Positions 17,105 to 26,800 of a stretch of DNA of 64,000 bases are shown piece by piece. The notes beneath the pieces were generated by a model. It did no database searches, was not told the origin of the DNA, and saw nothing but the letters and a program-made list of their open reading frames with translations. Position numbers and translations under genes: made by a program. The DNA comes from Mesorhizobium sp. M4B.F.Ca.ET.058.02.1.1 (GTDB lineage Bacteria > Pseudomonadota > Alphaproteobacteria > Rhizobiales > Rhizobiaceae): positions 3,348,001-3,412,000 of the forward strand of contig NZ_CP034450.1 of assembly GCF_003952505.1 (NCBI RefSeq). The letters run 5' to 3'. Each line of letters opens with the position of its first letter. The stretch's first letter is position 1.

Positions 17105-18397
17105 TTACTTGAATACCTTGTCCGGCGCGTCGAGGCTGTCGGAGCCTTCGAAGGCGATGCTGTTGAGCTTCAGCGAGCCGACGGCGCGCTCGATCGACTT
17201 GGTCTGGTCGATCAGCGCATCGATCGCCGCCTGCACGGTGGCGTTGCCTTCGGTGTTGCCCTCGGCGATCTGCTGGTCATAGGCCTCGCCGGCCAGCGCG
17301 CGCGCCTTGATCGCTTCCATCTTGGCGACGGAGGCATCGAGCTTATCAGACAGCTCCTTGTCGATCGCCGGGTCGGCGACCTTGACCATGTCCGATACCG
17401 AAGGTCCGGAAACGACCGTGCCGTCGAGGCGCGTGTAGCTGGCGTGGTAGGCGGCGCGGATGCCGACGGCGTCATAGAGGTGCGAGTTGTAGGTGTTGTC
17501 CGAAAAGCAGTCGTGCTCCTCTTCCGGATCATGCAGCAGCAGGCCGAGCTTCATGCGCTCGCCGGCGAGTTCGCCATAGGACAGGGAACCCATGCCGGTG
17601 AAGATGGTCGAAATGCCGGCGTTGGCGTCGCCATCGACCAAGTTCTTGCGGGCGGCGCCGTCTTCCTTCCAGTTGTTGACCATCTCCCGCAGGTCGGAAA
17701 CCAAAAGGTCGCTCGCCGACTTCAGATATTCGGCGCGGCGGTCGCAATTGCCGCCGGTGCAGTTGGCGAGGTCATAGTCCGTGTAGGGCCGCTCGCCGGC
17801 GCCGGGACCGGTGCCGTGCAGGTCCTGGCCCCAGAGCAGGAACTCGATGGCGTGATAGCCGGTCGCGACATTGGCCTCGACGCCGCCGGCCTCCTGCAGC
17901 GTGCCGGAAAGGAATTCTGGCGACAGCTTCGAGGCGTCGACCTTCTTGCCGTTGATCTCGATCTCCTTGTTGGCGATCACATTGGCGGTGTAGAGCGAAT
18001 TGGTGTCGGACTCACTGCCGTAGCTCTTGGCGACATAGTCGATCAGGCCTTCGTCCAGCGGCCAGGAATTCACCTTGCCTTCCCAGTCGTCGACGATCTT
18101 GTTGCCGAAGCGGTAGACCTCGGTCTGCTGGTAGGGAACGCGCGATGCCTTCCAGGCTTCCCGAGCGGCGTTCAGCGTGTCCGCCGAGGGCTTGGCGAGC
18201 AGCGCGTCGACGGCCTTGTCGAGGGCCTGCGCCGTGGTTAGCGAATCCTCGTATTTGGCGAGTGCGATGTCGGCATAGGTCTTGATGACCGCCTTGGCGT
18301 CGGTTTCGGCCTTGGCCGGCAGCACAAACACCGCCGCCGTCAGCGCGGCAGTCGCGCAGATCGCAGCGAGCCTGCCGCCATTACGTGCTGTCATCAT
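17105..18397 (-). CDS. Imelysin-family (M75) periplasmic iron-related protein
   Basis: 430 aa. The Sec signal peptide is MMTARNGG then a hydrophobic stretch to about VLPAKA (residue ~33). The mature protein is a large imelysin/IrpA-type protein with the GxHxxE motif intact in ATGYHAIEFLLWGQD. A CTGGNC pair and the CFSDNTYNSH segment are also typical of this subgroup. The start ATG (18397) follows a GGAG site; the frame upstream is open but lacks signal-peptide character. It is the first gene after the Irr box, with a ~250-nt leader. The family relates to EfeO of ferrous iron uptake, though no EfeU permease is nearby. Confidence 0.9.
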   Translation of the reverse strand: MMTARNGGRLAAICATAALTAAVFVLPAKAETDAKAVIKTYADIALAKYEDSLTTAQALDKAVDALLAKPSADTLNAAREAWKASRVPYQQTEVYRFGNKIVDDWEGKVNSWPLDEGLIDYVAKSYGSESDTNSLYTANVIANKEIEINGKKVDASKLSPEFLSGTLQEAGGVEANVATGYHAIEFLLWGQDLHGTGPGAGERPYTDYDLANCTGGNCDRRAEYLKSASDLLVSDLREMVNNWKEDGAARKNLVDGDANAGISTIFTGMGSLSYGELAGERMKLGLLLHDPEEEHDCFSDNTYNSHLYDAVGIRAAYHASYTRLDGTVVSGPSVSDMVKVADPAIDKELSDKLDASVAKMEAIKARALAGEAYDQQIAEGNTEGNATVQAAIDALIDQTKSIERAVGSLKLNSIAFEGSDSLDAPDKVFK

Positions 18398-18828
18398 CGT
18401 TCTCCAGTTCCTTGGGAATTCGCTAAAAGGCGCGCGTGCCAGACCGTGACGAGGCATGGGTATGCCGCCGGGCACAACATAGACCGCGCCGTCGCGCGGT
18501 TCGTGGAAGACAGACACCGAAATGCCTCCAATCGAAAGGGTTCAAGGCCCAGACATCAAAGGATGCGCTTGCCGCGCGAGCCTCCATAAAGCGGCGAAGG
18601 GGTTGGAAGTCAACAGGTCCACCCAAGAAAATTCAATTGAAACAACTGTTTAGAATAATTCTAAACTACAACTATCAACTTTAAGCCTTTGCCGATGCGA
18701 CGTAATCATGGAATGCGGCGATTGACAGGCGACCATTCCGGGTGCGACCCGGACCGGGGCTCTTGCGACGGCGGCAGACAATCGCCACGTGGCGGAAGAT
18801 CCTAGATTTGGGCGCAAAAAGGGCTGCG
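18398..18828. other. Intergenic region between divergent imelysin and reductase genes
   Basis: This 431-bp stretch has no supported protein gene. It contains the Irr palindrome at 18649-18665 in a distinctly AT-rich patch (about 18625-18685). Downstream of it on the minus strand is a ~250-nt GC-rich 5' leader of the imelysin gene. On the minus strand, TTGATA, 17 nt, TTCTAA can be read with the -10 inside the palindrome. The part from 18690 to 18828 presumably holds the reductase promoter, but I see no clear hexamers. The reductase ATG has AAGGG upstream. Confidence 0.6.
18649..18665. promoter_or_regulatory. Irr-type iron control element (ICE box)
   Basis: TTTAGAATAATTCTAAA is a perfect 17-bp palindrome of the form TTTAGAA-N3-TTCTAAA. 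This is the binding site described for Irr, the haem-dependent iron regulator of Rhizobiales. It overlaps a possible -10 element of the minus-strand imelysin promoter, which suggests repression when iron is scarce. Whether it also acts on the divergent reductase is open. Confidence 0.88.
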
Positions 18829-20079
18829 ATGAAGAACGGGGTGGTCATTGTCGGTGCGGGTCACGCTGGCGTGCAGGCGGCGGCGAGCCTGCGCGAGGAG
18901 GGTTACAACGGCCCGGTCATCCTGATTGGCGACGAGAGCGAACTGCCCTACCACAAGCCGCCGCTTTCGAAGACCTTCATCAAGGACCCGGACGCAAAGC
19001 CGCAGCCCCTGCGCGGCGAAGCCTTCTATTCAGGCAGCGCCATCGACTACCGGCCGGGCGTCCGCATCGAGGCCATCGAAGCCGGCGCCCACAGGCTGAG
19101 GGTATCGGGCGGCGGATCGCTCGCCTTCGATCACCTTGTCCTGGCGACCGGCGCCCGGCCGCGCCTGCTCAAGCTGCAGGGCTCGGAGCTCTCCGGCGTG
19201 GTGTCGCTGCGATCGCTCGCCGATGCGCGGCTGATCCGCGAGCTCAGCGCCCAATGCGAGGATGTCGTCATCCTCGGCGGCGGCTTCATCGGGCTCGAGA
19301 TCGCCGCGACGCTGCGCGCGGCCGGGCGCAATGTCGCTGTGGTCGAAGCCGTCGACCGGCTGCTCGGGCGGGCGGTGGCGCCGGTCATCGCCAGCCATGT
19401 CAGGCAGCGCCTGGAAGCGATCGGCGTGCGGATCCATACCGGCACCACCGTTGTCGGCCTGGAGGGCAAAGGCGGCCGGGTCTCGGCCGCGATCACCTCC
19501 GGCGGCGAAAGGCTGCCGGCACAGATGGTCATCATCGGCATCGGCGTGGTGCCCAATGTCGAACTGGCCGAGACCGCCGGCATCACGGTCGCCAACGGCA
19601 TCCGCGTCGACCAGCAGATGCGCAGCTCGGCGCCGGATATCCTCGCCATCGGCGATGCGGCGTCCTACCGGCACTGGTTCACCGGCGCCGATGTGCGGCT
19701 GGAATCGGTGCAGAACGCCACCGACCAGGCGCGGCTCGCCGCGCGCACCATCCTTGGCCATGCCGACGCCTATTCGGCAGTGCCGTGGTTCTGGTCGGAT
19801 ATCGGCGACATGAAGCTGCAGATGGTCGGACTGACCTCGGGCGGCGACAGCCATGTCGTGGCGGGCGACCTCACCGAGAACAAGTTCTCGATCTATCACT
19901 ATGCGGGCAGCCGGCTGCTCGGCATCGAATCCGTCAACCGCCCCGGCGATCATATGCTCGGCCGCAAGATGCTCGGCGCCGGCTTCTCGCCGACGCCGCA
20001 GGCCGTTGCCGGCGGGCCCGATGCGCTGAAGGCGGCGCTGGCCGCGTTTCAGGAAGAGCCCGCCAGGGCAACCGGTTAG
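18829..20079 (+). CDS. NAD(P)H:ferredoxin reductase, FAD-dependent (rubredoxin/putidaredoxin reductase type)
   Basis: 416 aa. Two dinucleotide-binding folds are visible: FAD motif VVIVGAGHAGVQAA at the N-terminus, and NAD motif VVILGGGFIGLEIAA about residue 145. The FAD-closing ILAIGDAASYRH and the C-terminal reductase domain (WFWSDIGDMKLQMVG) follow. This is the class of single-component reductases that feed electrons to [2Fe-2S] ferredoxins of P450s or dioxygenases. No partner oxygenase or ferredoxin is adjacent. ATG 18829 is preceded by AAGGG. The 3' end overlaps the convergent gabT stop by 4 nt. It is divergent from the Irr-boxed operon, but a role in iron metabolism is not shown. Confidence 0.88.
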   Translation: MKNGVVIVGAGHAGVQAAASLREEGYNGPVILIGDESELPYHKPPLSKTFIKDPDAKPQPLRGEAFYSGSAIDYRPGVRIEAIEAGAHRLRVSGGGSLAFDHLVLATGARPRLLKLQGSELSGVVSLRSLADARLIRELSAQCEDVVILGGGFIGLEIAATLRAAGRNVAVVEAVDRLLGRAVAPVIASHVRQRLEAIGVRIHTGTTVVGLEGKGGRVSAAITSGGERLPAQMVIIGIGVVPNVELAETAGITVANGIRVDQQMRSSAPDILAIGDAASYRHWFTGADVRLESVQNATDQARLAARTILGHADAYSAVPWFWSDIGDMKLQMVGLTSGGDSHVVAGDLTENKFSIYHYAGSRLLGIESVNRPGDHMLGRKMLGAGFSPTPQAVAGGPDALKAALAAFQEEPARATG

Positions 20080-21353
20080 GCGACACGTGCCTCGCGGATC
20101 GAGCTTTCCAGAATGTCCAGTGCCTCGTTCATGACGCTGTCCTGGATGGTGATCGGCGACAGGAAGCGGATGACGTTGCCGTAGACGCCGCAGGTCAGCA
20201 GGACCAGGCCCTTGTCGAGCGCCTTGAGGCGCACGGCATTGGCGATTTCCGCCGAGGGCAGGCCCTTTTTCACATCGTTGAACTCGACCGCGTTCATGAA
20301 GCCGGGACCCCTGATGTCGACGATCTCCGGCACGTCCTCGCGGATCGACTGCAGTCGCTGTTTCAGCCTGCTGCCCAGCGCATTGGCGCGGTCGCAGAGC
20401 TTTTCCTCCTCGATGACGTCGAGCACGGCGTTGGCCGCGGCGACGCCGATCGGGCTGCCGCCATAGGTGCCGCCAAGTCCGCCAGGGCCGGGCGCATCCA
20501 TGATCTCGGCGCGTCCAGTGACCGCCGACAGCGGGAAGCCACCGGCCAGGCTCTTGGCCATGGTGGTAAGGTCGGGCGCGACGTCATGATGCTCCATGGC
20601 GAACATCTTGCCGGTGCGGGCAAAGCCGGTCTGCACCTCGTCGGCGATCAGCAAAATGCCATGCTGGTCGCAGACCTTGCGCAGCGCAGTCATGAAATCG
20701 CGCGGCGCCTCATAGAAGCCGCCCTCGCCCTGCACCGGTTCGACGATGATGGCGGCGACGCGGGCGGGATCGACGTCGGCCTTGAACAGCCTGTCGAGGG
20801 CGGCGAGCGAATCGGCGACCGTTACGCCATGCAGCGCCACCGGGAACGGCGCGTGGAAGACATCGGCCGGCATGGCGCCGAAGCCGACCTTATAGGGCAC
20901 CACCTTGCCGGTCAGCGCCATGCCCATGAAGGTGCGGCCGTGGAAGCCGCCGGAAAAGGCGATGACGGCCGGGCGGCCGGTGGCGTTGCGGGCAATCTTG
21001 ACGGCGTTCTCCACCGCCTCTGCGCCGGTGGTGACGAAGATCGTCTTCTTGTCGAACTTGCCGGGCAGCAGGCCATTCAGACGCTCGGCCAGCCTGACAT
21101 AGCTCTCATAGGGCACGACCTGATGGCAGGTGTGGGTGAAGCGATCGAGTTGCGCCTTGACCGCCTCGATCACCTTGGGATGGCGGTGGCCGGTGTTGAC
21201 GACGGCGATGCCGGACGCGAAGTCGATGTAGCGGCGGCCCTCGACATCCCAGATTTCCGAGTTCTCGGCGCGATCGGCATAGATCTGCGTGGTCATGCCG
21301 ACGCCGCGCGAGATCGACTGGTTCTTGCGTTCGGAAATGGCTGAATTCTTCAT
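20076..21353 (-). CDS. gabT: 4-aminobutyrate--2-oxoglutarate transaminase
   Basis: 425 aa class-III PLP aminotransferase. Key features are FVTTGAEAVENAVKIAR, FSGGFHGRTFMGMALTGK, the PLP-facing ADEVQTGFARTGKMFA and the Schiff-base lysine in TTMAKSLAGGFPLSAV. These match GabT, which moves the amino group of GABA to 2-oxoglutarate. ATG 21353 has a GAGGGAC site. It stands alone, convergent with the ferredoxin reductase (stop codons overlap) and divergent from the RND operon. No succinate-semialdehyde dehydrogenase is adjacent. Related omega-aminotransferase activity (5-aminovalerate) is possible. Confidence 0.9.
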   Translation of the reverse strand: MKNSAISERKNQSISRGVGMTTQIYADRAENSEIWDVEGRRYIDFASGIAVVNTGHRHPKVIEAVKAQLDRFTHTCHQVVPYESYVRLAERLNGLLPGKFDKKTIFVTTGAEAVENAVKIARNATGRPAVIAFSGGFHGRTFMGMALTGKVVPYKVGFGAMPADVFHAPFPVALHGVTVADSLAALDRLFKADVDPARVAAIIVEPVQGEGGFYEAPRDFMTALRKVCDQHGILLIADEVQTGFARTGKMFAMEHHDVAPDLTTMAKSLAGGFPLSAVTGRAEIMDAPGPGGLGGTYGGSPIGVAAANAVLDVIEEEKLCDRANALGSRLKQRLQSIREDVPEIVDIRGPGFMNAVEFNDVKKGLPSAEIANAVRLKALDKGLVLLTCGVYGNVIRFLSPITIQDSVMNEALDILESSIREARVA

Positions 21354-21500
21354 CTCGTCCCTCATCGGGCCATCCCTCATCGAGATAGGGGCCCGTTCTC
21401 GTTTGATGCCGTTGAAATCCGTTCTGGCCCCATTTCAGCTTTTCCTCAAGCCCACACCAGTGCCGGTCGATTGGGCCTGCCGTCACGCGGTTCCCCTAAT

Positions 21501-21528
21501 TTGACCAGTCCGCCCATACGCGTACGAC
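21501..21528 (+). promoter_or_regulatory. Candidate promoter of the RND efflux operon
   Basis: TTGACC (21501-21506), 16 nt, TACGAC (21523-21528), with the palindrome TACGCGTA overlapping the spacer and -10. It lies about 90 nt upstream of the first adaptor gene. No regulator gene is adjacent, so the palindrome may be read by a distant TetR-type repressor. This is inferred. Confidence 0.35.
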
Positions 21529-21615
21529 AGAGGTTTCCTTTTTGGGGGGATCGATTATCCTCGCGATTGTCCGCGGCATCCGTCGCAGGGAGCGGCCCGC
21601 GCGGTTGAGGGAACC

Positions 21616-22755
21616 ATGAGCAGGAACGCGACACCTTCCGCCCCGACGCTTCCGGTCAACGCCTTCAATCTGTTGTCTTTTCCTGGCTCCACGATGCTCG
21701 TCTGCGCCTTGGCGGGACTGGCGCTCGCCGGGTGCCAGAAACAAGAGGCGGCGGCAAAGAAGTTGCCGATCATGGTGCGCGCCGAAACGGTCAGGATCGC
21801 CGACTACGCGCCACGGACCTCGCTGACCGGCGTGATCGCCGCGCGCACGCTGAACAACCTATCTTTCCGGGTCGGCGGCCGGATCGCCGAGCGGCTCGTC
21901 GATGTCGGCCAGCATGTCGACAAGGACGCGGTGCTGGCCCGCATCGATCCGCAGGAGCAGGAATCCGACCTGCGCTCGGCACAGGCCGACCTCGATGCGG
22001 CGCAGGCGCAGTTGACGCAGGCCGCCGCAGCCTTCGAGCGCCAGAAGATCTTGCTCGGCCAGGGTTTCACCACGCGACGCGACTATGACACGGCGGATCA
22101 GACGCTTAAGGTGGCGCAAGGCAGCGTCAATGCCGCGCAAAGCGCGTTCGCGAATGCCAAGGAGAACTTGTCCTTCACCGAGCTCAAGGCCGGTGCGGCG
22201 GGCTTCATCACCGCCCGCCAGGTCGAAGCCGGGCAAGTGGTGCAGGCGGCGCAGACCGTCTTCACCATCGCCGAGGACGGCGATCGCGACGCGGTGTTCA
22301 ACGTCCAGGAAACGCTGGTCGCGCGGACGCCGCAAACGCCGGCGGTGACGATCACGCTCTTGTCCGACCCGCAGGTCAGGGCGATGGGCAAGGTGCGCGA
22401 GATCTCGCCGGCGGTCGATCCGGCTTCGGGATCGATCCGGGTCAAGGTCGCCATTCCCGACACGCCCGCCGCCATGCCGCTGGGCGCGGCCGTGATCGGC
22501 TCGGCCAGCGCCAAGCCGATCAAGGCGATCCTGCTGCCCTGGCAGGCGCTGACCTCGACTGACGGCAAGCCGGCGGTCTGGGTGGTAGACCCATCGAGCA
22601 AGGCGGCTGCGACGACACCGGTCGAGGTGCTGGCCTATGATTCCGGCGTGGTCGTCATCAGCAGAGGGCTGGAGGCCGGCCAGAGCGTCGTCACCAATGG
22701 CGGCCAGTTGCTCAGCCCCGGACAGGCGATCGAGATCGCGGGAGCAGGCCAATGA
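21616..22755 (+). CDS. RND efflux periplasmic adaptor lipoprotein (first of two)
   Basis: 379 aa membrane-fusion protein. It has a lipoprotein signal with lipobox LAGC (Cys40), so it is anchored in the inner membrane facing the periplasm. It then has the usual lipoyl/barrel-sandwich halves (GRIAERLVDVGQHVDKDAVLARIDPQ and LSFTELKAGAAGFITARQVE) around an alpha-hairpin (~residues 115-180), and beta-barrel and membrane-proximal domains. ATG 21616 follows GAGGGA. Its stop overlaps the next adaptor's start (ATGA), so translation is coupled. The substrate is unknown. Confidence 0.9.
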   Translation: MSRNATPSAPTLPVNAFNLLSFPGSTMLVCALAGLALAGCQKQEAAAKKLPIMVRAETVRIADYAPRTSLTGVIAARTLNNLSFRVGGRIAERLVDVGQHVDKDAVLARIDPQEQESDLRSAQADLDAAQAQLTQAAAAFERQKILLGQGFTTRRDYDTADQTLKVAQGSVNAAQSAFANAKENLSFTELKAGAAGFITARQVEAGQVVQAAQTVFTIAEDGDRDAVFNVQETLVARTPQTPAVTITLLSDPQVRAMGKVREISPAVDPASGSIRVKVAIPDTPAAMPLGAAVIGSASAKPIKAILLPWQALTSTDGKPAVWVVDPSSKAAATTPVEVLAYDSGVVVISRGLEAGQSVVTNGGQLLSPGQAIEIAGAGQ

Positions 22756-23834
22756 AAAGGCTGCCGCGCATGCTTGTGCCCGCCCTGCTGTTGCTTGCGC
22801 CGCTTGCCGGCTGTTCGCAATCGGAAGACAAGCCGCCGGAGATCATCCGGCCGGTGCTGTCGGTGGTGATCGAGCCGCGCACCATCCAGACCTTCGGCTT
22901 CGCCGGCTCGATCGAGCCGCAAGTCAGCGCCGACCTCTCCTTCCGCCTGCTCGGCCGTGTCGTCGCCCGCGACGTCAAGGTCGGCGACATCGTCACCAAG
23001 GGCACGACGATCGCAGCCCTCGACCCGACGGCGCTGGAGCTTGCGGTGCAGGCGGCCAAGGCCGAGCTTTCCAACGCCGAGGCGCAGTTCGCCAACGCCG
23101 CCGCCAGCGAGGAGCGCCAGCGCCAGCTGCTGGCCGCCGCCAACACCACCCAGGCCGTCTTCGATGCCGCGCAGCAGGCGCGCAAAGCGGCCGAGGCCGG
23201 CGTCGAGCGGGCCAAGGCCTCGCTTGCCAAATCGCAGGAGCAGCTCGGCTATGCGCGCCTGTTCTCGGATTTCGACGGCGTCGTTACCGCCGTCGGCGCC
23301 GAGGTCGGCCAGACCGTGTCGCCCGGCCAGACGGTGGTCACCGTGGCGCGCTCGGACCTGCGCGAGGCGGTGGTAGACATCCCCGACCGGCTCACCGGCG
23401 ATCTCGCCGCCGGCACGCCGTTCCAGGTCATCCTGCAATCGCTGCCGACCATCCAGACCGAGGCCAAGCTGCGCGAGATGGCGCCGCAGGCCGAGGGCTC
23501 GACCCGCACCCGCCGTGTCCGGCTGACGCTCACCGACCCGCCGATAGCGTTCCGGCTCGGCTCGACGGTGACGGCGACGCGCATGACCAAGGTCACGCCG
23601 ACGATCGAACTGCCGCTATCGGCGCTGCTCGAGAAGGACGGGGCCGCCAAGGTCTGGATCGTCGACCCGAAGACGTCGAGCGTCAGCGCGCACGAGGTGA
23701 AGGTGGCCGCCAAAAGCGCCGCCACCTTCACCGTCACCGAAGGGCTCGAGGCTGGCATGCGCGTCGTCACCGCGGGCGTCCACAGCCTCACCGAGGGTCA
23801 GCAGGTCAAGCTACAAGAAGGGGGAGCCATATGA
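22752..23834 (+). CDS. RND efflux periplasmic adaptor lipoprotein (second of two)
   Basis: 360 aa membrane-fusion protein, clearly related to but distinct from its upstream neighbour. Lipobox LAGC at Cys21. Barrel-sandwich halves are GRVVARDVKVGDIVTKGTTIAALDP and ARLFSDFDGVVTAVGAEVGQ, with the Ala/Gln-rich coiled hairpin between them (~residues 95-150). It overlaps both neighbours by 4 nt (ATGA at 22752 and 23831). A tandem pair of adaptors with one pump recalls TriABC of Pseudomonas, where both adaptors are needed. Confidence 0.9.
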   Translation: MKRLPRMLVPALLLLAPLAGCSQSEDKPPEIIRPVLSVVIEPRTIQTFGFAGSIEPQVSADLSFRLLGRVVARDVKVGDIVTKGTTIAALDPTALELAVQAAKAELSNAEAQFANAAASEERQRQLLAAANTTQAVFDAAQQARKAAEAGVERAKASLAKSQEQLGYARLFSDFDGVVTAVGAEVGQTVSPGQTVVTVARSDLREAVVDIPDRLTGDLAAGTPFQVILQSLPTIQTEAKLREMAPQAEGSTRTRRVRLTLTDPPIAFRLGSTVTATRMTKVTPTIELPLSALLEKDGAAKVWIVDPKTSSVSAHEVKVAAKSAATFTVTEGLEAGMRVVTAGVHSLTEGQQVKLQEGGAI

Positions 23835-26800
23835 AGGGCTTCAACCTCTCCGACTGGGCGCTCAACCATCGCTCGCTGGTGTGGTACTTCATGCTGGTCT
23901 TCGTCGCGGCCGGCGTGTCTGCCTATCTGAACCTCGGCCGCGAGGAAGACCCCGCCTTCACCATCAAGACCATGCTGATCCAGGCCAATTGGCCGGGCGC
24001 CTCCGTCAACGAGACGGTAACGCAAGTGACGGATCGCATCGAGAAGAAGCTCGAGGAGCTCGACAGCCTCGACTACACCAAATCCGTCACCACCGCCGGC
24101 AAGACCGTCATCTTCGTCAACCTGAAGGACACCACCAAGGCGCGCGATGTCGTGCCGACGTGGATTCAGGTGCGCAACATGGTCAACGACATCTGGTCGC
24201 AGTTCCCGCAAGGCGTGGTCGGGCCGTTCTTCAACGACCGTTTCGGCGACGTTTACGGCAACATCTACGCCTTCACCGCCGACGGGCTGACGCCGCGCCA
24301 GCTGCGCGACTATGTCGAGGATGTCCGCACCAAGATCCTGACCGTGCCGAACGCCGGCAAGGTCGACCTTGTCGGCGCCCAGGACGAGGCGATCTACCTC
24401 GAATTCTCGACCCGCCAGATCGCAGCACTCGGCCTCAACCAGCAGGCGATCGTGGCCAGCCTGCAGGCGCAGAACGCGATCACGCCGTCCGGCGTCATCC
24501 AGTCCGGACCGGAGCGCATCAGCGTGCGCGTGGGCGGCCAGTTCACCTCGGAAGAGAGCCTGCGCGCCATCAACCTGCGCGTCAACGACCGCTTCTTCCG
24601 GCTGAGCGACGTGGCGACGATCAGGCGCGGCTATGTCGACCCGCCGACGTCGCTGTTCCGCTTCAACGGCCAGGATGCCATCGCGCTCGCCATCGGCATG
24701 AAGCCCAACGCCAATCTGCTGCAGTTCGGCGAGGCCTTGCACGAGGAGATGAACAAGGTGCTGGCCGACCTGCCGGTCGGCGTCGGCGTGCATCTGGTCG
24801 CCGACCAACCGGTGATCGTCGAGGAAGCGGTATCGGGCTTCACCCGCGCCCTGTTCGAGGCGGTGGCCATCGTGCTTGCCGTGTCTTTCATCAGCCTCGG
24901 CATGCGCGCCGGCTTCGTCGTGGCGCTGTCGATCCCGCTGGTACTCGCCATCACCTTCACCGTCATGGCCTATCTCGGCATCTCGCTGCAGCGCATCTCG
25001 CTGGGCGCGCTGATCATCGCGCTCGGCCTGCTGGTCGACGACGCCATGATCGCGGTCGAGATGATGGTGGCGCGGCTGGAGGTCGGCGACAACCTGCGCA
25101 AGGCGGCGACCTACGTCTACACCTCGACCGCCTTCCCGATGCTGACCGGCACGCTGGTGACGGTCGCCGGCTTCATCCCGATCGGCCTCAACAACAGCGC
25201 CGCCGGCGAATACACCTTCACGCTGTTCGTCGTCATCGCCGTGTCGCTGCTGGTGTCATGGATCGTGGCGGTGCTGTTCGCGCCACTGCTCGGCGTCACC
25301 ATCCTGCCGGCGACGATGAAGGCCAAGCATCATGACCAGCCCGGACGCTTCACCTCGCTGTTCCGGCGCGTGCTGGTCCTTTCGGTGCGCCGGCACTGGC
25401 TGACCATCATCGCGACGGTGCTGCTGTTTGCCGCCTCCATCGCCGGTTTCGGCCTCGTCCAGCAGCAGTTCTTCCCGCCGTCCGACCGGCCGGAGCTGAT
25501 CGTCGACTGGAACCTGCCGCAGAATTCGTCGATCACCGAGACGCGCGACCAGATGGAGCGCTTCGAAGGGCGCGCGCTGGTCGGCAATCCCGATATCGAC
25601 CATTTCTCATCCTATATCGGCCAGGGCGCGGTGCGCTTCCTGCTGGCTTATGACGTGCAGCCGGCCAATCCCTATTTCGGCCAGACGGTCATCGTCACCA
25701 AGAGCATCGAGGCGCGAAACCGGGTCAAGCCGGCGCTGGAAAAGCTGCTGCGCGAGGAGTTCGTCGGCACCGATGCCTTCGTCAAGCCGCTTGAGCTCGG
25801 GCCGCCTGTCGGGCGCCCGGTGCAGTACCGTGTCGGCGGTCCCGACATCCAGACGGTGCGGGACCTGGCGCAGGAGTTCGCCGGCATCATCTCCGCCAAC
25901 CCGCAGCTGGCGGCGCCCACTTTCGACTGGAACGAGCCGCAGCGTGTGCTCAGGGTCGACGTGCTGCAGGACAAGGCGCGCCAGCTCGGCATCACCTCCT
26001 CCGACATCGCCAGCGCGCTGAACAGCACGGTCGGCGGCGCCACCATCACCCAGCTGCGCGACGCCACCTATCTGATCGATGTCGTGGCGCGCTCGCGCGA
26101 GGCCGATCGCAGCTCGGTCGCAACGCTCCAGAACATGCAATTGCCAACCGGGACCGGCGATGCCATCCCGCTCGCCGCGGTCGCCAACATACGCTACGAG
26201 CTCGAGCAGCCGACGGTCTGGCGGCGCGACCGGATACCGACCATCACCGTGCGCGCCGGTCTGGTCGGCGACGTGCTGCCGGCCACTGTCGTCAACGAGC
26301 TGAAGCCGTCGGTCGACGCCTTCATCGCCAAGCTGCCGCCGGGCTATTCGGTCGAAACCGCGGGCTCGGTCGAGGAAAGCGCCAAGAGCCAGGGGCCGAT
26401 CGCGGCCGTCGTGCCGTTGATGCTGTTCGTCATGGCGACCATCCTGATGGTGCAATTGCAGAGCTTCCAGCGCCTGTTCCTGGTCGTGGCGGTGGCGCCG
26501 CTCGGCCTGATCGGCGTGGTGGCTGCACTGGTGCCGAGCGGGGCGCCGCTCGGCTTCGTCGCCATCCTCGGCGTGCTGGCGCTGATCGGAATCCTGATCC
26601 GCAACTCGGTCATCCTGATCGTGCAGATCGAGGACCTAGTCGCCGAAGGCAAGGATCGCTGGGCGGCGGTCATCGAGGCGACCGAGCACCGCATGCGGCC
26701 GATCGCGCTGACGGCCGCGGCCGCCAGCCTGGCGCTGATCCCTATCGCGCGTGAGGTGTTCTGGGGGCCGATGGCCTACGCCATGATGGGCGGCATCATC

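Noticed and set aside
18789..21344. An 851-codon plus-strand frame across the reductase and opposite gabT
   Set aside because: It reads in a shadow frame of the reductase, then antisense to gabT; composition is Arg/Ala-rich filler.
22637..23830. 398-codon N-terminal extension of the RND pump frame
   Set aside because: The extension lies over the second adaptor gene; the pump's first helix begins at the coupled ATG 23831.
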